A stretch of DNA of 64,000 nucleotides from Pseudomonas fluorescens (GCF_902497895.1 NZ_CABVHQ010000001.1:174215-238214), one strand, 5' to 3'. Counted from the stretch's first letter, positions 53,666 to 63,045 are shown. The notes: generated from the letters alone by a model not told the origin. Made by a program: numbers and translations.

Positions 53666-54427
53666 ATGAACACACATACGACATTTTTCCGACGCCTGAC
53701 ATCACACTACCGCAAATTGCTTTGCGCGCTGTCTGCGTTGTGTTTTTTCAACCTTGGCAGCCCTGCCGTTGCGGATACGGTTACCTTGCCTGATCTACTT
53801 ATCGGCGTCACTCAAGGCTTTCTTGAATTCACCGTGGAAGATTATCTGGCAACCAGCCAAACCGAAGGACGTTACGAAATCCAGGTCAGCCAACTCGACC
53901 CGCGCCTGCGCATGCCGATGTGCGACAAGGAATTGACAGCGACCCTGGAGAGTCCGGCGCTGCCCTTGGGCCGCGTCACCGTGCGCGTGCGTTGCGATGG
54001 CGCCTCGCCCTGGACGGTGTTCGTCCCGGCTCAGGTGCGTCTGTTTCGAGAAATTGTCACCACCACCCGCCCGCTGAAACGCACGGGAATCATCGGCTCG
54101 CAAGACGTTATCTTGCGCGAGCGCGACATCAGCCAGATCAATCAGGGCTATCTGACCTCTGTCGATCAGGCCATCGGCCAGAAACTTCTCCGACCAATGG
54201 TCAGCGACCAGGTCATCACGCTTATCCACATGGAGCAAGCGGAGGTCGTTCGCAAAGGCGATCAAGTGGTGATCTCCGCCCGCAGCGGGACCCTCAGCGT
54301 GCGGATGCCCGGCGAAGCGTTGTCCAACGGTGGCTTGAGCGAACAGATCCGGGTCAAGAATCTGAACTCTCAACGGGTAATCAGGGCGCGCGTAATCGCC
54401 CCGGGTCAGGTCGAGGTCGCCATGTAG
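53666..54427 (+). CDS. flgA: FlgA, flagellar P-ring assembly chaperone
   Basis: The ATG at 53666 gives 253 aa, with a signal-like stretch LLCALSALCFFNLGSPAVA. The SAF domain (LKRTGIIGSQDVILRERDIS) and the C-terminal FlgA features (VIARSGTLSVRMPG-like and GLSEQIRVKNLNSQRVIRAR) are present. It helps FlgI form the P ring in the periplasm. The ATG has no convincing ribosome binding site, and it sits almost at the predicted sigma-54 start. Confidence 0.92.
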   Translation: MNTHTTFFRRLTSHYRKLLCALSALCFFNLGSPAVADTVTLPDLLIGVTQGFLEFTVEDYLATSQTEGRYEIQVSQLDPRLRMPMCDKELTATLESPALPLGRVTVRVRCDGASPWTVFVPAQVRLFREIVTTTRPLKRTGIIGSQDVILRERDISQINQGYLTSVDQAIGQKLLRPMVSDQVITLIHMEQAEVVRKGDQVVISARSGTLSVRMPGEALSNGGLSEQIRVKNLNSQRVIRARVIAPGQVEVAM

Positions 54428-54514
54428 GGAACTGGCGCAACGCCCCGGCCTTCCCTAAACTGTGCCTCAAGCAGGGCAAGAGTCGCTGCGCGCGCGCTCA
54501 CCGATAATTGGGCC

Positions 54515-54541
54515 TAAAGTTTTTCCGGGTATGGCCGAAAA
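54515..54541 (+). promoter_or_regulatory. Sigma-28 (FliA) promoter of flgM
   Basis: TAAAGTTT (54515-54522), an 11-bp spacer, then GCCGAAAA (54534-54541), matching TAAAGTTT-N11-GCCGATAA with one substitution. It is 36 bp upstream of the flgM ATG. FliA-dependent flgM gives a feedback loop, since FlgM inhibits FliA. Confidence 0.92.
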
Positions 54542-54577
54542 CATGGCAAGCGTCCAAATACCCAGAGGTTTTCCATT

Positions 54578-54904
54578 ATGGTCATCGATTTCAGCCGGTT
54601 GAATAACTCCCCCACACTCACAGGCAGTACGCGTACCAGCGGCATCAGGGAAACCGGCGACGCCGGCAAATCCGCGCCGGTGAATACCCCGGGCGAACAG
54701 GCCGGTACCAGTAAAAGCGGGGAATCGGTACACCTCAGCAATGAGGCTCAACAGTTGCAGAAGGTCACTGACAAGCTGCGCGATCAACCTGCTGTCGACA
54801 AGGCCCGAGTGGCCGAATTGAAGCAAGCGATTGCCGATGGCAGCTATAAAGTCGACAGCAACCGTGTAGCCAGCAAACTGCTCAACTTCGAAGCCCAGCG
54901 CTAG
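54578..54904 (+). CDS. flgM: FlgM, anti-sigma-28 factor
   Basis: 108 aa. [20 protein letters not shown] at the start; the C-terminal sigma-binding half includes [20 protein letters not shown] and [20 protein letters not shown]. The N-terminus is polar and likely disordered. FlgM holds FliA until the hook is complete, then is exported. Confidence 0.94.
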   Translation: MVIDFSRLNNSPTLTGSTRTSGIRETGDAGKSAPVNTPGEQAGTSKSGESVHLSNEAQQLQKVTDKLRDQPAVDKARVAELKQAIADGSYKVDSNRVASKLLNFEAQR

Positions 54905-54952
54905 CCACCGGCCTGCGCCAGGCTTTTGGACGCTTAAAACCCAAGGCCAGCC

Positions 54953-55420
54953 ATGCACGATACTAATTTACTGCAACTGATCATTGATGATTTTGCTCCA
55001 ACGGGGCAGTTGCTGGAGCTGCTGCAAGCCGAATCTCTGGCTTTGCACGGTCGCGATATGCCACTGCTCGAAGGTATTCTCGCGCAGAAGCAGGCACTGA
55101 TCATTTTGCTTGAACAGCATGGCCGCAAACGCAGCCAGATCCTTGTCAGCCTGAACCTGCCTGCCAATCGCAGCGGCCTGGAACAACTCGCCGGGCAATC
55201 GGCCATTGGCGATCAGCTGATGGCGCAGAGCGATGCGCTCAACCAGCTTCTGGCCCAATGCCAGGCAGCCAACGAACTCAACGGTCGCTCGATCCAGGTT
55301 CAGCAAGCCACCACGGCCAATCAGTTGCGGATCCTCACCGGTGGTGAACCGCCTGCCCTTTATGATGCCCGTGGATCAACCTCCCTGCTGGCGAAGCCGC
55401 GCCCGCTCAGTCAAGCGTGA
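54953..55420 (+). CDS. flgN: FlgN, flagellar export chaperone
   Basis: 155 aa, mostly helical (LLQLIIDDFAPTGQLLELLQ and following) as expected for FlgN. The tail contains LRILTGGEPPALYDARGSTS, common in Pseudomonas FlgN. It chaperones hook-associated proteins FlgK and FlgL. 48 bp after flgM, probably co-transcribed. Confidence 0.92.
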   Translation: MHDTNLLQLIIDDFAPTGQLLELLQAESLALHGRDMPLLEGILAQKQALIILLEQHGRKRSQILVSLNLPANRSGLEQLAGQSAIGDQLMAQSDALNQLLAQCQAANELNGRSIQVQQATTANQLRILTGGEPPALYDARGSTSLLAKPRPLSQA

Positions 55421-55515
55421 AATCCTAATGAGCGCGCCCTATCAAGGCGCGAAACTTGCTGGCAAAATGCCAGCTCATTGCGTGTAGTGGTATTTTGTCT
55501 GGAGATGGATGAACC

Positions 55516-56262
55516 GTGTTCAATGCCTTAAACGCGGAAGATGCTCCGCAGCCACCGAAGGTGCTCACCACCCCTTTGGAAATCGCCGCCAACCTGCGGC
55601 TGCTGCATGAGAGCCATGACCCACTGATCATCACTTTCCACGAGCGCACTCAGCGCTTTCAGAGCTATCTGGTCGAAATCGATCGAGACAGCAACATGAT
55701 CGCCCTGGACGAAATGATTCCTCGCGACGGTGAGCGCTACCTGCTCAATGGCGAAGCGTTTCGCGTCGAGGGCTTCCATGACGGCGTGCGAATCGCCTGG
55801 GACAGCAACGGCACACTGACCATCGACGAATCCAATGGCAGTCGTTGCTATCGCGGCACGATGCCGGTCGAAGTGGTCTATCACCAACGGCGCAATGCAT
55901 TTCGCGCGGCGCTGAAACTGGCGCAACTGGTCAACGTCGAGCTCGGCGGTGCAAAACTCAAGGCCCCGATCAATGGCAAGCTGCTGGACATTTCGGCGAC
56001 CGGCTGCAAGTTGCGCTTTGAAGGCGATATCTCTGGCCGTCTGCAGCTTGGCGAAGTCTACGACCGTTTCATCGCCGCCCTGCCCTTCGGCAACATGACT
56101 GCGCCGGTGGAATTGCGTTACCTGCATTACGAAGAGCGCATCGATATCACCTTCGCCGGAGTACGCTTCCACAACATGAGCGGCCTGGTGCAACGGCAGG
56201 TCGAGCGGTTCGTCTATCAGCTGCAACGTGAAGCACGCCGCTTCGACAAAGACGATATGTGA
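55516..56262 (+). CDS. flgZ: FlgZ, PilZ-domain c-di-GMP-binding flagellar brake (YcgR-like)
   Basis: GTG at 55516 gives 248 aa; nearby ATGs are out of frame. The N-terminal YcgR domain ([20 protein letters not shown]) is followed by a PilZ domain with RRNAFR (c-di-GMP-binding arginines) and [13 protein letters not shown]. It slows flagellar rotation when c-di-GMP is high. Follows flgN by 95 bp and ends before a terminator. Confidence 0.93.
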   Translation: MFNALNAEDAPQPPKVLTTPLEIAANLRLLHESHDPLIITFHERTQRFQSYLVEIDRDSNMIALDEMIPRDGERYLLNGEAFRVEGFHDGVRIAWDSNGTLTIDESNGSRCYRGTMPVEVVYHQRRNAFRAALKLAQLVNVELGGAKLKAPINGKLLDISATGCKLRFEGDISGRLQLGEVYDRFIAALPFGNMTAPVELRYLHYEERIDITFAGVRFHNMSGLVQRQVERFVYQLQREARRFDKDDM

Positions 56263-56280
56263 AGCCGATGGCGCAATATA

Positions 56281-56317
56281 AAAACGGGCAGTCCCTTGCG
56301 GTGACTGCCCGTTTTTC
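56281..56317 (+). terminator. Rho-independent terminator of flgMNZ
   Basis: ACGGGCAGTC ... GACTGCCCGT (10-bp stem, 9-nt loop) with five T. Confidence 0.92.
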
Positions 56318-56349
56318 GTTCCAGTGGCCTGCACTCGCCACACCGACCA

Positions 56350-57732
56350 CTAGGGCCTTGCGGCACTCAGACCGTGGGGGTGATCCTCCCCGAGCTCCTC
56401 AGGTGGAGCGTCCGGATCAGGATCAGGCTCCGCTTCAGGTTCCGGCTCAGGCTCAGGCTCTGGGCTTGGCTGGTTCTGCATTTGATCCTGCACCACCTGC
56501 TCATCGACCCGCGGGTCAAGCGCTGCCACCAAAGGCGAGCTCGACATACTGTCCGGCATGGCCACGTGATGCAGCGGAGCATCCTCGACCTGATGCAGGT
56601 TGGTCACGGCCTTAGGCCGAATACGCCACACCAGCACCAAGGCGAAAAAGCTGAAGAAGGCATACAACATATGACTGCCGAACAGCTTCATCAGCACCCC
56701 GGCCGCCAGCGGCCCGATGCTGGCGCCGACACCGTAAGTCACCAGCAGCATCGCCGTCAGCGACACCCGCCGATCGCCTTCGACATGGTCATTGGAAAAC
56801 GCCACCGCCAATGGATATAAGCAGAACTGCACCAATGAACAGAGGAAACCGGCGAGAAACAGCACCTCAAGCGACACCTTGGGCATGATCGCCAGAGGCA
56901 AGGCGGCCAGCGCCAGAAAAACTGCAAAACAACGGATCAGCAGGGCTCGATCATAGCGATCCGACAACCACCCCAACGGCCACTGCACCACCAGTCCGGC
57001 AAAGATGCAGGTACCCATGAACAGACCGACCTGCTCGGTGGAAAGCCCCTGCTGGGAGGCATACAGCGGCGCCAGACCGTAGAACGAACCGACGATCAAT
57101 CCCGACCCGAGCACGGTGCTCAAGGATTGCGGGACTCGCTTGATAAAAAATCGCGGCTCCATCGGTGCCGGATGCAATGGCGCCGGGTGAATGCGCCGGG
57201 TCATGGCCACGGGCACCAGACACAAGGCAAAACACAGGGCGACCAGCATCAGCAATTCCAGTCCCAGTGCCGGGTGCATGACCAGGATCAGCTGCCCCAG
57301 AACCAGCCCCAGGTAAGACGCAATCATGTAGCCGCTGAATACCAGGCCGCGCTGTTTGGCTTCGGCCTGCTCATTTAGCCAGCTCTCGATGACCATGTAC
57401 TGACACATCATGCCCAGGCCGACGATCACCCGCAGGAACAACCAGGCCGGTAACCAATCCACCAGCCCATGGCCCAGCACCGCCGCACCGACAATCCCGG
57501 CGCAGGTCGCATAAGCCCGGATGTGCCCGACCCGGGCAATCAACCGGTGACCGATTTTCCCGCCCAGCACCAGGCCGAAATAGTTGGCAGCCATCAACGC
57601 ACCGACCCACAGGCCGTCGACATGGTCGGCAGCCAGGCGCAAGGCCAGATACGTACTGAGCAAGCCCGAGCCGATAAGCATCATCAGCGAGGCGAAATAA
57701 AGCGCGCGAAAGGATTTCCAGATTTGGCGCAT
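56350..57732 (-). CDS. MFS transporter with acidic Pro-rich C-terminal tail
   Basis: 460 aa with about twelve hydrophobic segments. The opening SFRALYFASLMMLIGSGLLS and the loop GGKIGHRLIARVGHIRAYA fit the YcaD-like branch of the major facilitator superfamily; substrate unknown. The last 50 or so residues are cytosolic and unusually acidic with Glu-Pro and Asp-Pro repeats (SPEPEPEPEPEAEPDPDPDA), encoded by a 6-bp microsatellite-like DNA tract at 56411-56470. 72 bp downstream of the glutamine-synthetase-like gene, possibly the same transcript. Confidence 0.85.
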   Translation of the reverse strand: MRQIWKSFRALYFASLMMLIGSGLLSTYLALRLAADHVDGLWVGALMAANYFGLVLGGKIGHRLIARVGHIRAYATCAGIVGAAVLGHGLVDWLPAWLFLRVIVGLGMMCQYMVIESWLNEQAEAKQRGLVFSGYMIASYLGLVLGQLILVMHPALGLELLMLVALCFALCLVPVAMTRRIHPAPLHPAPMEPRFFIKRVPQSLSTVLGSGLIVGSFYGLAPLYASQQGLSTEQVGLFMGTCIFAGLVVQWPLGWLSDRYDRALLIRCFAVFLALAALPLAIMPKVSLEVLFLAGFLCSLVQFCLYPLAVAFSNDHVEGDRRVSLTAMLLVTYGVGASIGPLAAGVLMKLFGSHMLYAFFSFFALVLVWRIRPKAVTNLHQVEDAPLHHVAMPDSMSSSPLVAALDPRVDEQVVQDQMQNQPSPEPEPEPEPEAEPDPDPDAPPEELGEDHPHGLSAARP

Positions 57733-57803
57733 CGGCGTTCCGAGCGGCTCCTTGAGGTGAGTATCGAGCTATCCACAAAGATAACCCGACGGCGACGGGT
57801 CGG

Positions 57804-59147
57804 TTATGCCTGGGCTGCTAAAACACGCCGCTCCCAGGGAGTTATTTCGTCGAAGAAACTCGTCAGTTCCAGAGTCTTCGAAGCGATGTAGCCTTCGATG
57901 AACTCCTTGCCAAACAGTTCCTTTGCCAATTGGCTACGTTTCAGACGCTCGAGAGCCGCGTGCAAGGTACAAGGTAGCGACAAACTTTCCGGCACCGCGA
58001 ATTCACCCTGGATCGCCGGCGTCGGTTCCAACTGGTTTTCTATGCCGTGGAGCCCGGCAGCGAGGCTCGCGGCAATTGCCAGATAAGGGTTGGCATCGGC
58101 GCCCGGCAAACGGTTTTCGACCCGGCGCGCCACTGGCGAACTGGCCGGAATCCGCAATCCTGCGGCCCGATTGTCGTGGGACCAGCAGGCATTGTTCGGC
58201 GAAGCGTAAGGATGGCACAAGCGCTGATAGGAGTTGACGTGCGGCGCAAAAAGCGCAGTGAAATCCGCCATGCCCGCCTGCTGGCCACCGATGAAATGAC
58301 GGAAGGTCGCGGTCGGCTGCCCGGCGTCGTCACTGAACACATTGCGCCCGGTTCCCAGCTCGACAATGCTCTGGTGAATGTGCATCGAGCTGCCCGGCGT
58401 ATGTGCCAGCGGCTTGGCCATGCAGACCACGGTCAAACCATGCTTGAGGGCGACTTCCTTGAGCAGGTGCTTGAACAGGAATGTCTGGTCAGCCAGCAGC
58501 AACGGATCGCCGTGCAGCAGATTGATCTCGAACTGGCTGACGCCCATCTCGTGCATGAAGGTATCGCGCGGCAAGCCCAGCGCCGCCATGCACTCATAAA
58601 CTTCACTGAAGAACGGCCGCAAGCCGTTGTTGGAACTGACGCTGAAGGCCGAATGACCTTGCTCGCGGCGCCCGTCCAGTCCCAGCGGCGGCTGGAAAGG
58701 TTGAGTCGGGTCGGTGTTCGGCGCAAACACGAAGAATTCCAGCTCGGTCGCCACCACTGGCGCCAGCCCTCGCGCCGCGTAACGGGCAATAACCGCCTTG
58801 AGCTGACCGCGAGTCGAGAGACGCGAGCTTTCCCCGGTCAACTCATCCGCATCGCAAATCGCCAACGCCCGCGGCTGCTTGCTCCAGGGCAGGCGATAGA
58901 TATGTTTCGGATCGGCATTGAGCGCCAGGTCGCCGTCATCGCTGCCGTAAAAACGCGCCGGCGGATAACCGCCCATGATGCATTGCAGCAGCACTCCCCG
59001 CGCCATCTGCAGTCGCCGCCCTTCAAGGAAACCCTCGGCGGTCATCACCTTGCCCCGTGGCACACCATTAAGATCCGGAGTGACACATTCAATCTCATCA
59101 ATGCCCGTCAATCGCTGCGCGAGTGAACTGTGGCCATCGGTAGTCAT
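57804..59147 (-). CDS. Gamma-glutamylpolyamine synthetase-like protein (glutamine synthetase family)
   Basis: 447 aa, shorter than housekeeping GlnA and lacking its adenylylation-site region. Catalytic motifs: ATELEFFVFAP (metal-binding Glu), GVSQFEINLLHGDPL, SSMHIHQSIVE, and NRAAGLRIP with GADANPYLAIAA. The PuuA/PauA class attaches polyamines such as putrescine or spermidine to glutamate in catabolism; the specific amine is unknown. A candidate operator lies at 59165-59199, just upstream. Confidence 0.87.
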   Translation of the reverse strand: MTTDGHSSLAQRLTGIDEIECVTPDLNGVPRGKVMTAEGFLEGRRLQMARGVLLQCIMGGYPPARFYGSDDGDLALNADPKHIYRLPWSKQPRALAICDADELTGESSRLSTRGQLKAVIARYAARGLAPVVATELEFFVFAPNTDPTQPFQPPLGLDGRREQGHSAFSVSSNNGLRPFFSEVYECMAALGLPRDTFMHEMGVSQFEINLLHGDPLLLADQTFLFKHLLKEVALKHGLTVVCMAKPLAHTPGSSMHIHQSIVELGTGRNVFSDDAGQPTATFRHFIGGQQAGMADFTALFAPHVNSYQRLCHPYASPNNACWSHDNRAAGLRIPASSPVARRVENRLPGADANPYLAIAASLAAGLHGIENQLEPTPAIQGEFAVPESLSLPCTLHAALERLKRSQLAKELFGKEFIEGYIASKTLELTSFFDEITPWERRVLAAQA

Positions 59148-59164
59148 GACTCAATCCTTGTTGT

Positions 59165-59199
59165 TTTTGTACAAGCCGCGAACGGCGACCTGTACAAAA
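59165..59199. promoter_or_regulatory. Candidate operator TTTTGTACA-N17-TGTACAAAA
   Basis: Two perfect 9-bp inverted arms (59165-59173 and 59191-59199), each containing the palindrome TGTACA, centres 23 bp apart. It lies 18-52 bp upstream of the glutamylpolyamine synthetase-like ATG. No matching regulator gene is adjacent; a polyamine-responsive repressor such as PauR or PuuR is a possibility, not shown by the sequence. Confidence 0.6.
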
Positions 59200-59344
59200 T
59201 ACGCACCACCCGTTCGGGATATCAAGCACTCACAGGCAAAAAGCAGCGATAAAGGTGTCAGTCAGCCATGAAATGCAGGCTGAAACGATAATTCAGGATT
59301 CCAGTGGAGGTTACGCAGGGGTGGTCGTTGGACGTCGGCGGCGC

Positions 59345-60037
59345 TCACGGAAGATAAAGGCTGAACAATGCGCCGCCCAAGGGGCCGCCATTGCCGATCT
59401 CGATACGCCCGCGCACGCCGTTGCGTTGATGCAGCCGGGCAATGCGGGCGGCGAAGTACAGGCCCAGGCCGGTGCTGCCACTGCTGTGGTTGATGCCCTG
59501 CACGTAATCCGCCTGCCGTTCGATCATCTGCGCCGGGTAACCGTCCCCATCGTCGTTGACGGTCAATACCAACTGCCCGTCCTGCTCGCGGACGCTGATC
59601 AACAGGGCATGGCGGGCATAGCGGATGAGGTTGTTGATGATATTGGCCAGCACCGAGCCGATCAGCTCTCGATCGAAGAAACCGAGGGGGCTGAAGTCAT
59701 CGACTTCATAGCTCGCGACAATCCCTCTGCTGCTGAATACGTCCTGGTGACAAGCCAGCTGCGCTTCGATGAAGTCATCCAGCTCATGGTAGTCCGGCTG
59801 CAAAGGTAGTTGGTTGACCCCCAGTTTGTACAACCCCAGCAACTGCACCAGCAGGCCATTGAGGTGCGCGAATTCGTACTCGATCACCCCCTGCTCGGCA
59901 GTTTGCCGCTGGGAGTCGGGCAAACGTGCGAGCCACTGAGCGTGGGTCAGCATGAGCATGGCCAGAGAGTTCTTCATGTCGTGCACGGTGGAGGCCATCA
60001 CCGTGGAAAAATCCAGCCCCTGTTCAGTGTCGTTCAT
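59345..60037 (-). CDS. Sensorless histidine kinase
   Basis: The ATG at 60037 (overlapping the upstream stop as ATGA) gives 230 aa. No membrane segment or sensor domain is present. The H-box is atypical, TVHDMKNSLAMLML with His19; the ATPase domain has NIINNLIRYA, NDDGDGYP and STGLGLYFAARI. It is presumably cytoplasmic and takes its signal from the partner protein encoded upstream. Cognate role unknown. Confidence 0.82.
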   Translation of the reverse strand: MNDTEQGLDFSTVMASTVHDMKNSLAMLMLTHAQWLARLPDSQRQTAEQGVIEYEFAHLNGLLVQLLGLYKLGVNQLPLQPDYHELDDFIEAQLACHQDVFSSRGIVASYEVDDFSPLGFFDRELIGSVLANIINNLIRYARHALLISVREQDGQLVLTVNDDGDGYPAQMIERQADYVQGINHSSGSTGLGLYFAARIARLHQRNGVRGRIEIGNGGPLGGALFSLYLP

Positions 60038-61638
60038 TCGCCAAACGCCTTGCTTCGCAACTTCTGGTAACGCGGATAACGCGCATCGCTCTCGGGCATC
60101 ATGCCGACCATTTTCAGGCAGACCCGGCATTCCTCGAGCAGGGTTGTATCCAGACTGGCGTCGGCACCGTGCAACAGCGATTGCGCCATGTTCAAGGCAA
60201 TGCTGATGTTCTTCGGCTGCAACAACAGCGCGCCACGGAACAGCGCCCTCGCTTCGGTCAGCGTACCCGCCTTGTAGCTGCGCACGCCTTGACGGTTCAG
60301 ATCGGCTGCGGTGGTGCCGGCATTGAGGATCAATGGGTCGTCGGTCAGCCTGGCAATCCCCTGCATCACCAGCGGGTCGTCACCGTAGATTTCCGCACAG
60401 TTCTTCAATACCGACTCACCAGCCTGCGGATGCCCCAGTTGCTGGAGTTGTCTGGCGACTATCAGCGCCGCCTCGGCACTCATGAAGTTCTCCATGCCTT
60501 CAAGCCGGGCCAGCGCCTGCTCAGTCAGTTTCTCCGCGGTTTCGGCATCGTTGATCAGTAGGCTGGTGGCTTTCATCAGTCGTGTCCGCACCTGCAGCCC
60601 TGGATCGTTGACGTGCTCCTTGGCAACTGCGCTCAGAGTCGTATTGATCTCCAGCCGGGTCCGGGTGTCCAGCCCTTTTTCACTGCCTTTACTGATCAAC
60701 GCATGAGCCAGTCCGAGATTGCACTCCGGGTCCTTGAAACGTGACTGCTGTCCCTGGGCTACCGCCTGGCGATAGGCTTTCGAGGCACATTCAAAATCTT
60801 CGTTGGCCAACGCCAGCTTGCCGAGCAGCGATTGGCGGCGCACAGCCAGTGGCGACAAGCTGACGGCCTCCTCCAGCACACTTTGTGCGCGTTTGCAGTC
60901 TCCTTGGGCGACCAGCACATCCGCCATGCCGTCGTAGAGCGCCGGCATCATCGGGAACACCTTGAGCGCCGTTTCGTACAGAGTCTGCGCCTGGCTAACC
61001 TGACCACGCTTGATCAGCAACCGCCCCAACCCCGCATAGGCCCAGGGCAGCGGACGGTCTGCCAGAATCGCGTTGAGAAAGCGCTCCAGTGCCTCATCCT
61101 GATTCAGGTCGCGCAGAGCGTCGGCCCGGAAGCGCAGGCACAACGGGGCGAACCGTGGCTCCTGCTGGCAGAGCGCGGTGCAGGCCGCCAGCACCTCGGT
61201 GGGCTTGCCGCGGTCGAGGGCTTGCAGGATTGGCTTGAGCAGAGTCTTGCGCTGCACCAGCTTCTCCAACCGCTGGGCCAGGCCTGAACGATTGAACGGT
61301 TTGGTCAGGTAGGCATCCGGCTCATGCTCAAGGGCACTGAGCACCATGGCCTGGCTGGTCTCGGCAGTCACCATGATGAACACACTTTCATGACTGATCA
61401 GCTTCTCGACCATCAGGTCTTCAAGCACCTGCTGACCATTCTTCTTGCCGTCGCCCAGATGGTAATCCTGCAGGATGAAGTCGTAGCGCTTCTGCGCACA
61501 CATGCGCAGAGCCTGCTCGCCGGTGTCGGACGTATCGACATCCTTGACCCCCAACTCACGCAACATCGACCGGACTGAACTGCGGAAATCAGAGAAATCA
61601 TCGACGATCAAAAAGCTTTTTTGGTGGTACGCGAACAT
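60034..61638 (-). CDS. Response regulator with TPR output domain
   Basis: From the ATG at 61638 the product is 534 aa. The N-terminal receiver has FLIVDDFSDFRSSVRSMLRE, phospho-Asp58 in FILQDYHLGDGKKNG and Lys in EPDAYLTKPFNRSG. About 390 residues of TPR-like helical repeats follow (PWAYAGLGRLLIKRGQVSQA; YETALKVFPMMPALYDGMAD; a C-terminal NRQGVRSYKAGTLTEARALF). No DNA-binding or catalytic output is seen, so it likely works by protein contact. Coupled to the histidine kinase gene. Confidence 0.83.
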   Translation of the reverse strand: MFAYHQKSFLIVDDFSDFRSSVRSMLRELGVKDVDTSDTGEQALRMCAQKRYDFILQDYHLGDGKKNGQQVLEDLMVEKLISHESVFIMVTAETSQAMVLSALEHEPDAYLTKPFNRSGLAQRLEKLVQRKTLLKPILQALDRGKPTEVLAACTALCQQEPRFAPLCLRFRADALRDLNQDEALERFLNAILADRPLPWAYAGLGRLLIKRGQVSQAQTLYETALKVFPMMPALYDGMADVLVAQGDCKRAQSVLEEAVSLSPLAVRRQSLLGKLALANEDFECASKAYRQAVAQGQQSRFKDPECNLGLAHALISKGSEKGLDTRTRLEINTTLSAVAKEHVNDPGLQVRTRLMKATSLLINDAETAEKLTEQALARLEGMENFMSAEAALIVARQLQQLGHPQAGESVLKNCAEIYGDDPLVMQGIARLTDDPLILNAGTTAADLNRQGVRSYKAGTLTEARALFRGALLLQPKNISIALNMAQSLLHGADASLDTTLLEECRVCLKMVGMMPESDARYPRYQKLRSKAFGE

Positions 61639-61829
61639 CGAAGATTCCAGGCAAGTAGGAAGATGAACCAAAAGACAAATGCAGCGCAGGGAGACAACTG
61701 CATGTCAGGCTATCGGCCACGGATGGTGTTCCCTTATAGGTGTGGGCAGGTATTCGCCGGTTTATTTTGCAGCGTGGCTTGCCCACGCCATTATTGAGCG
61801 AACGCCAGGCCCTTGCGCGTCACACATCG

Positions 61830-61866
61830 AAAAAAAGCCCCGCACTTCAACGAAGGCGGGGCTTTT
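61830..61866 (-). terminator. Rho-independent terminator of the iron alcohol dehydrogenase gene
   Basis: GCCCCGC ... GCGGGGC stem with a 12-nt loop and a run of seven T on the minus strand, 30 bp after the stop. Confidence 0.9.
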
Positions 61867-61896
61867 GATTTGGCTGTGTCTCGTCCTGAATAAGGG

Positions 61897-63045
61897 TTAC
61901 ATCGCAGTATGGAAAATCTGCTCGATCTCACCCTGATTGGCCGGACGCGGATTGGTAAAGCCGCAGGCATCCTTCATGGCATTGGTTGCCAGGATCGGCA
62001 CATCGTCGGCCTTGGCGCCCAGTTCGGCGAGGCCGCTCGGAATACCGACATCCGCAGACAGTTTGCGGATGGCGGCGATGGCCGCGGCGGCGCCTTTTTC
62101 CGCATCCAGATGCTGGGTGTCGACACCCATTGCGTTGGCGATGTCTTTAAACCGGGCCGGGCATACGCTGGCGTTGAAGCTGGCGACATGGGGCAGCAGG
62201 ATCGCATTACAGACACCGTGGGGCAGGTCGTAGAACCCACCCAGCTGGTGCGCCATGGCGTGGACATAGCCCAGCGAAGCGTTGTTGAAGGCCATGCCGG
62301 CAAGAAATTGCGCGTAGGCCATATTCTCCCGGGCGGTCATGTCGTCACCGGTGGCAACGGCGGTGCGCAGGTTGGCCGAGATCAACTCCACAGCCTTGAG
62401 TGCACAGGCATCGGTGATCGGCGTTGCCGCAGTCGACACGTAGGCTTCGATAGCGTGGGTCAGTGCGTCCATGCCGGTGGCGGCGGTCAGGCCTTTGGGC
62501 ATGGCGGCCATCAGCGAAGGATCGTTGACCGACAACAACGGGGTGACGTTGCGGTCGACGATGGCCATTTTCACGTGCCGGACTTCGTCGGTAATGATGC
62601 AGAACCGGGTCATTTCACTCGCCGTGCCGGCGGTGGTATTGATCGCGATCAACGGCATTTGTGGCTTGGCGGATTGATCCACGCCTTCGTAATCGCTGAT
62701 GTGCCCGCCGTTGGCGGCGCACAGGGCAATGCCCTTGGCGCAGTCATGGGGCGAACCGCCGCCCAGGGAAATAATGAAATCACAGTCGCTACGGCCAAGC
62801 AGCTCAAGGCCCTTCTCGACATTGCTGACCGTCGGATTCGGTTTGGCGCCGTCAAACAGGGTGGAGTTGATGTCCTGCTGAGCCAGAAGTTTCGCTACCT
62901 TGTCGGCTACACCGGCTTTAGCCAGGCCTGCATCGGTGACGATCAAGGCTTTACGGAAACCATATTTGCGGATGGCGAGCATGGCTTCGTCAAGGCTGCC
63001 AATACCCATCATGTTCACGGATGGAATGAAGAAGGTGCTGCTCAT
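61897..63045 (-). CDS. Iron-containing alcohol dehydrogenase (YiaY/ErcA-like)
   Basis: The ATG at 63045 gives 382 aa, the family length. NAD-binding [15 protein letters not shown] and the iron ligands in [28 protein letters not shown] are present, along with [19 protein letters not shown]. Group III alcohol dehydrogenases oxidise short alcohols such as ethanol or lactaldehyde. ErcA-type members in P. aeruginosa belong to the ethanol-oxidation regulatory set; whether that applies here is unclear. Confidence 0.9.
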   Translation of the reverse strand: MSSTFFIPSVNMMGIGSLDEAMLAIRKYGFRKALIVTDAGLAKAGVADKVAKLLAQQDINSTLFDGAKPNPTVSNVEKGLELLGRSDCDFIISLGGGSPHDCAKGIALCAANGGHISDYEGVDQSAKPQMPLIAINTTAGTASEMTRFCIITDEVRHVKMAIVDRNVTPLLSVNDPSLMAAMPKGLTAATGMDALTHAIEAYVSTAATPITDACALKAVELISANLRTAVATGDDMTARENMAYAQFLAGMAFNNASLGYVHAMAHQLGGFYDLPHGVCNAILLPHVASFNASVCPARFKDIANAMGVDTQHLDAEKGAAAAIAAIRKLSADVGIPSGLAELGAKADDVPILATNAMKDACGFTNPRPANQGEIEQIFHTAM

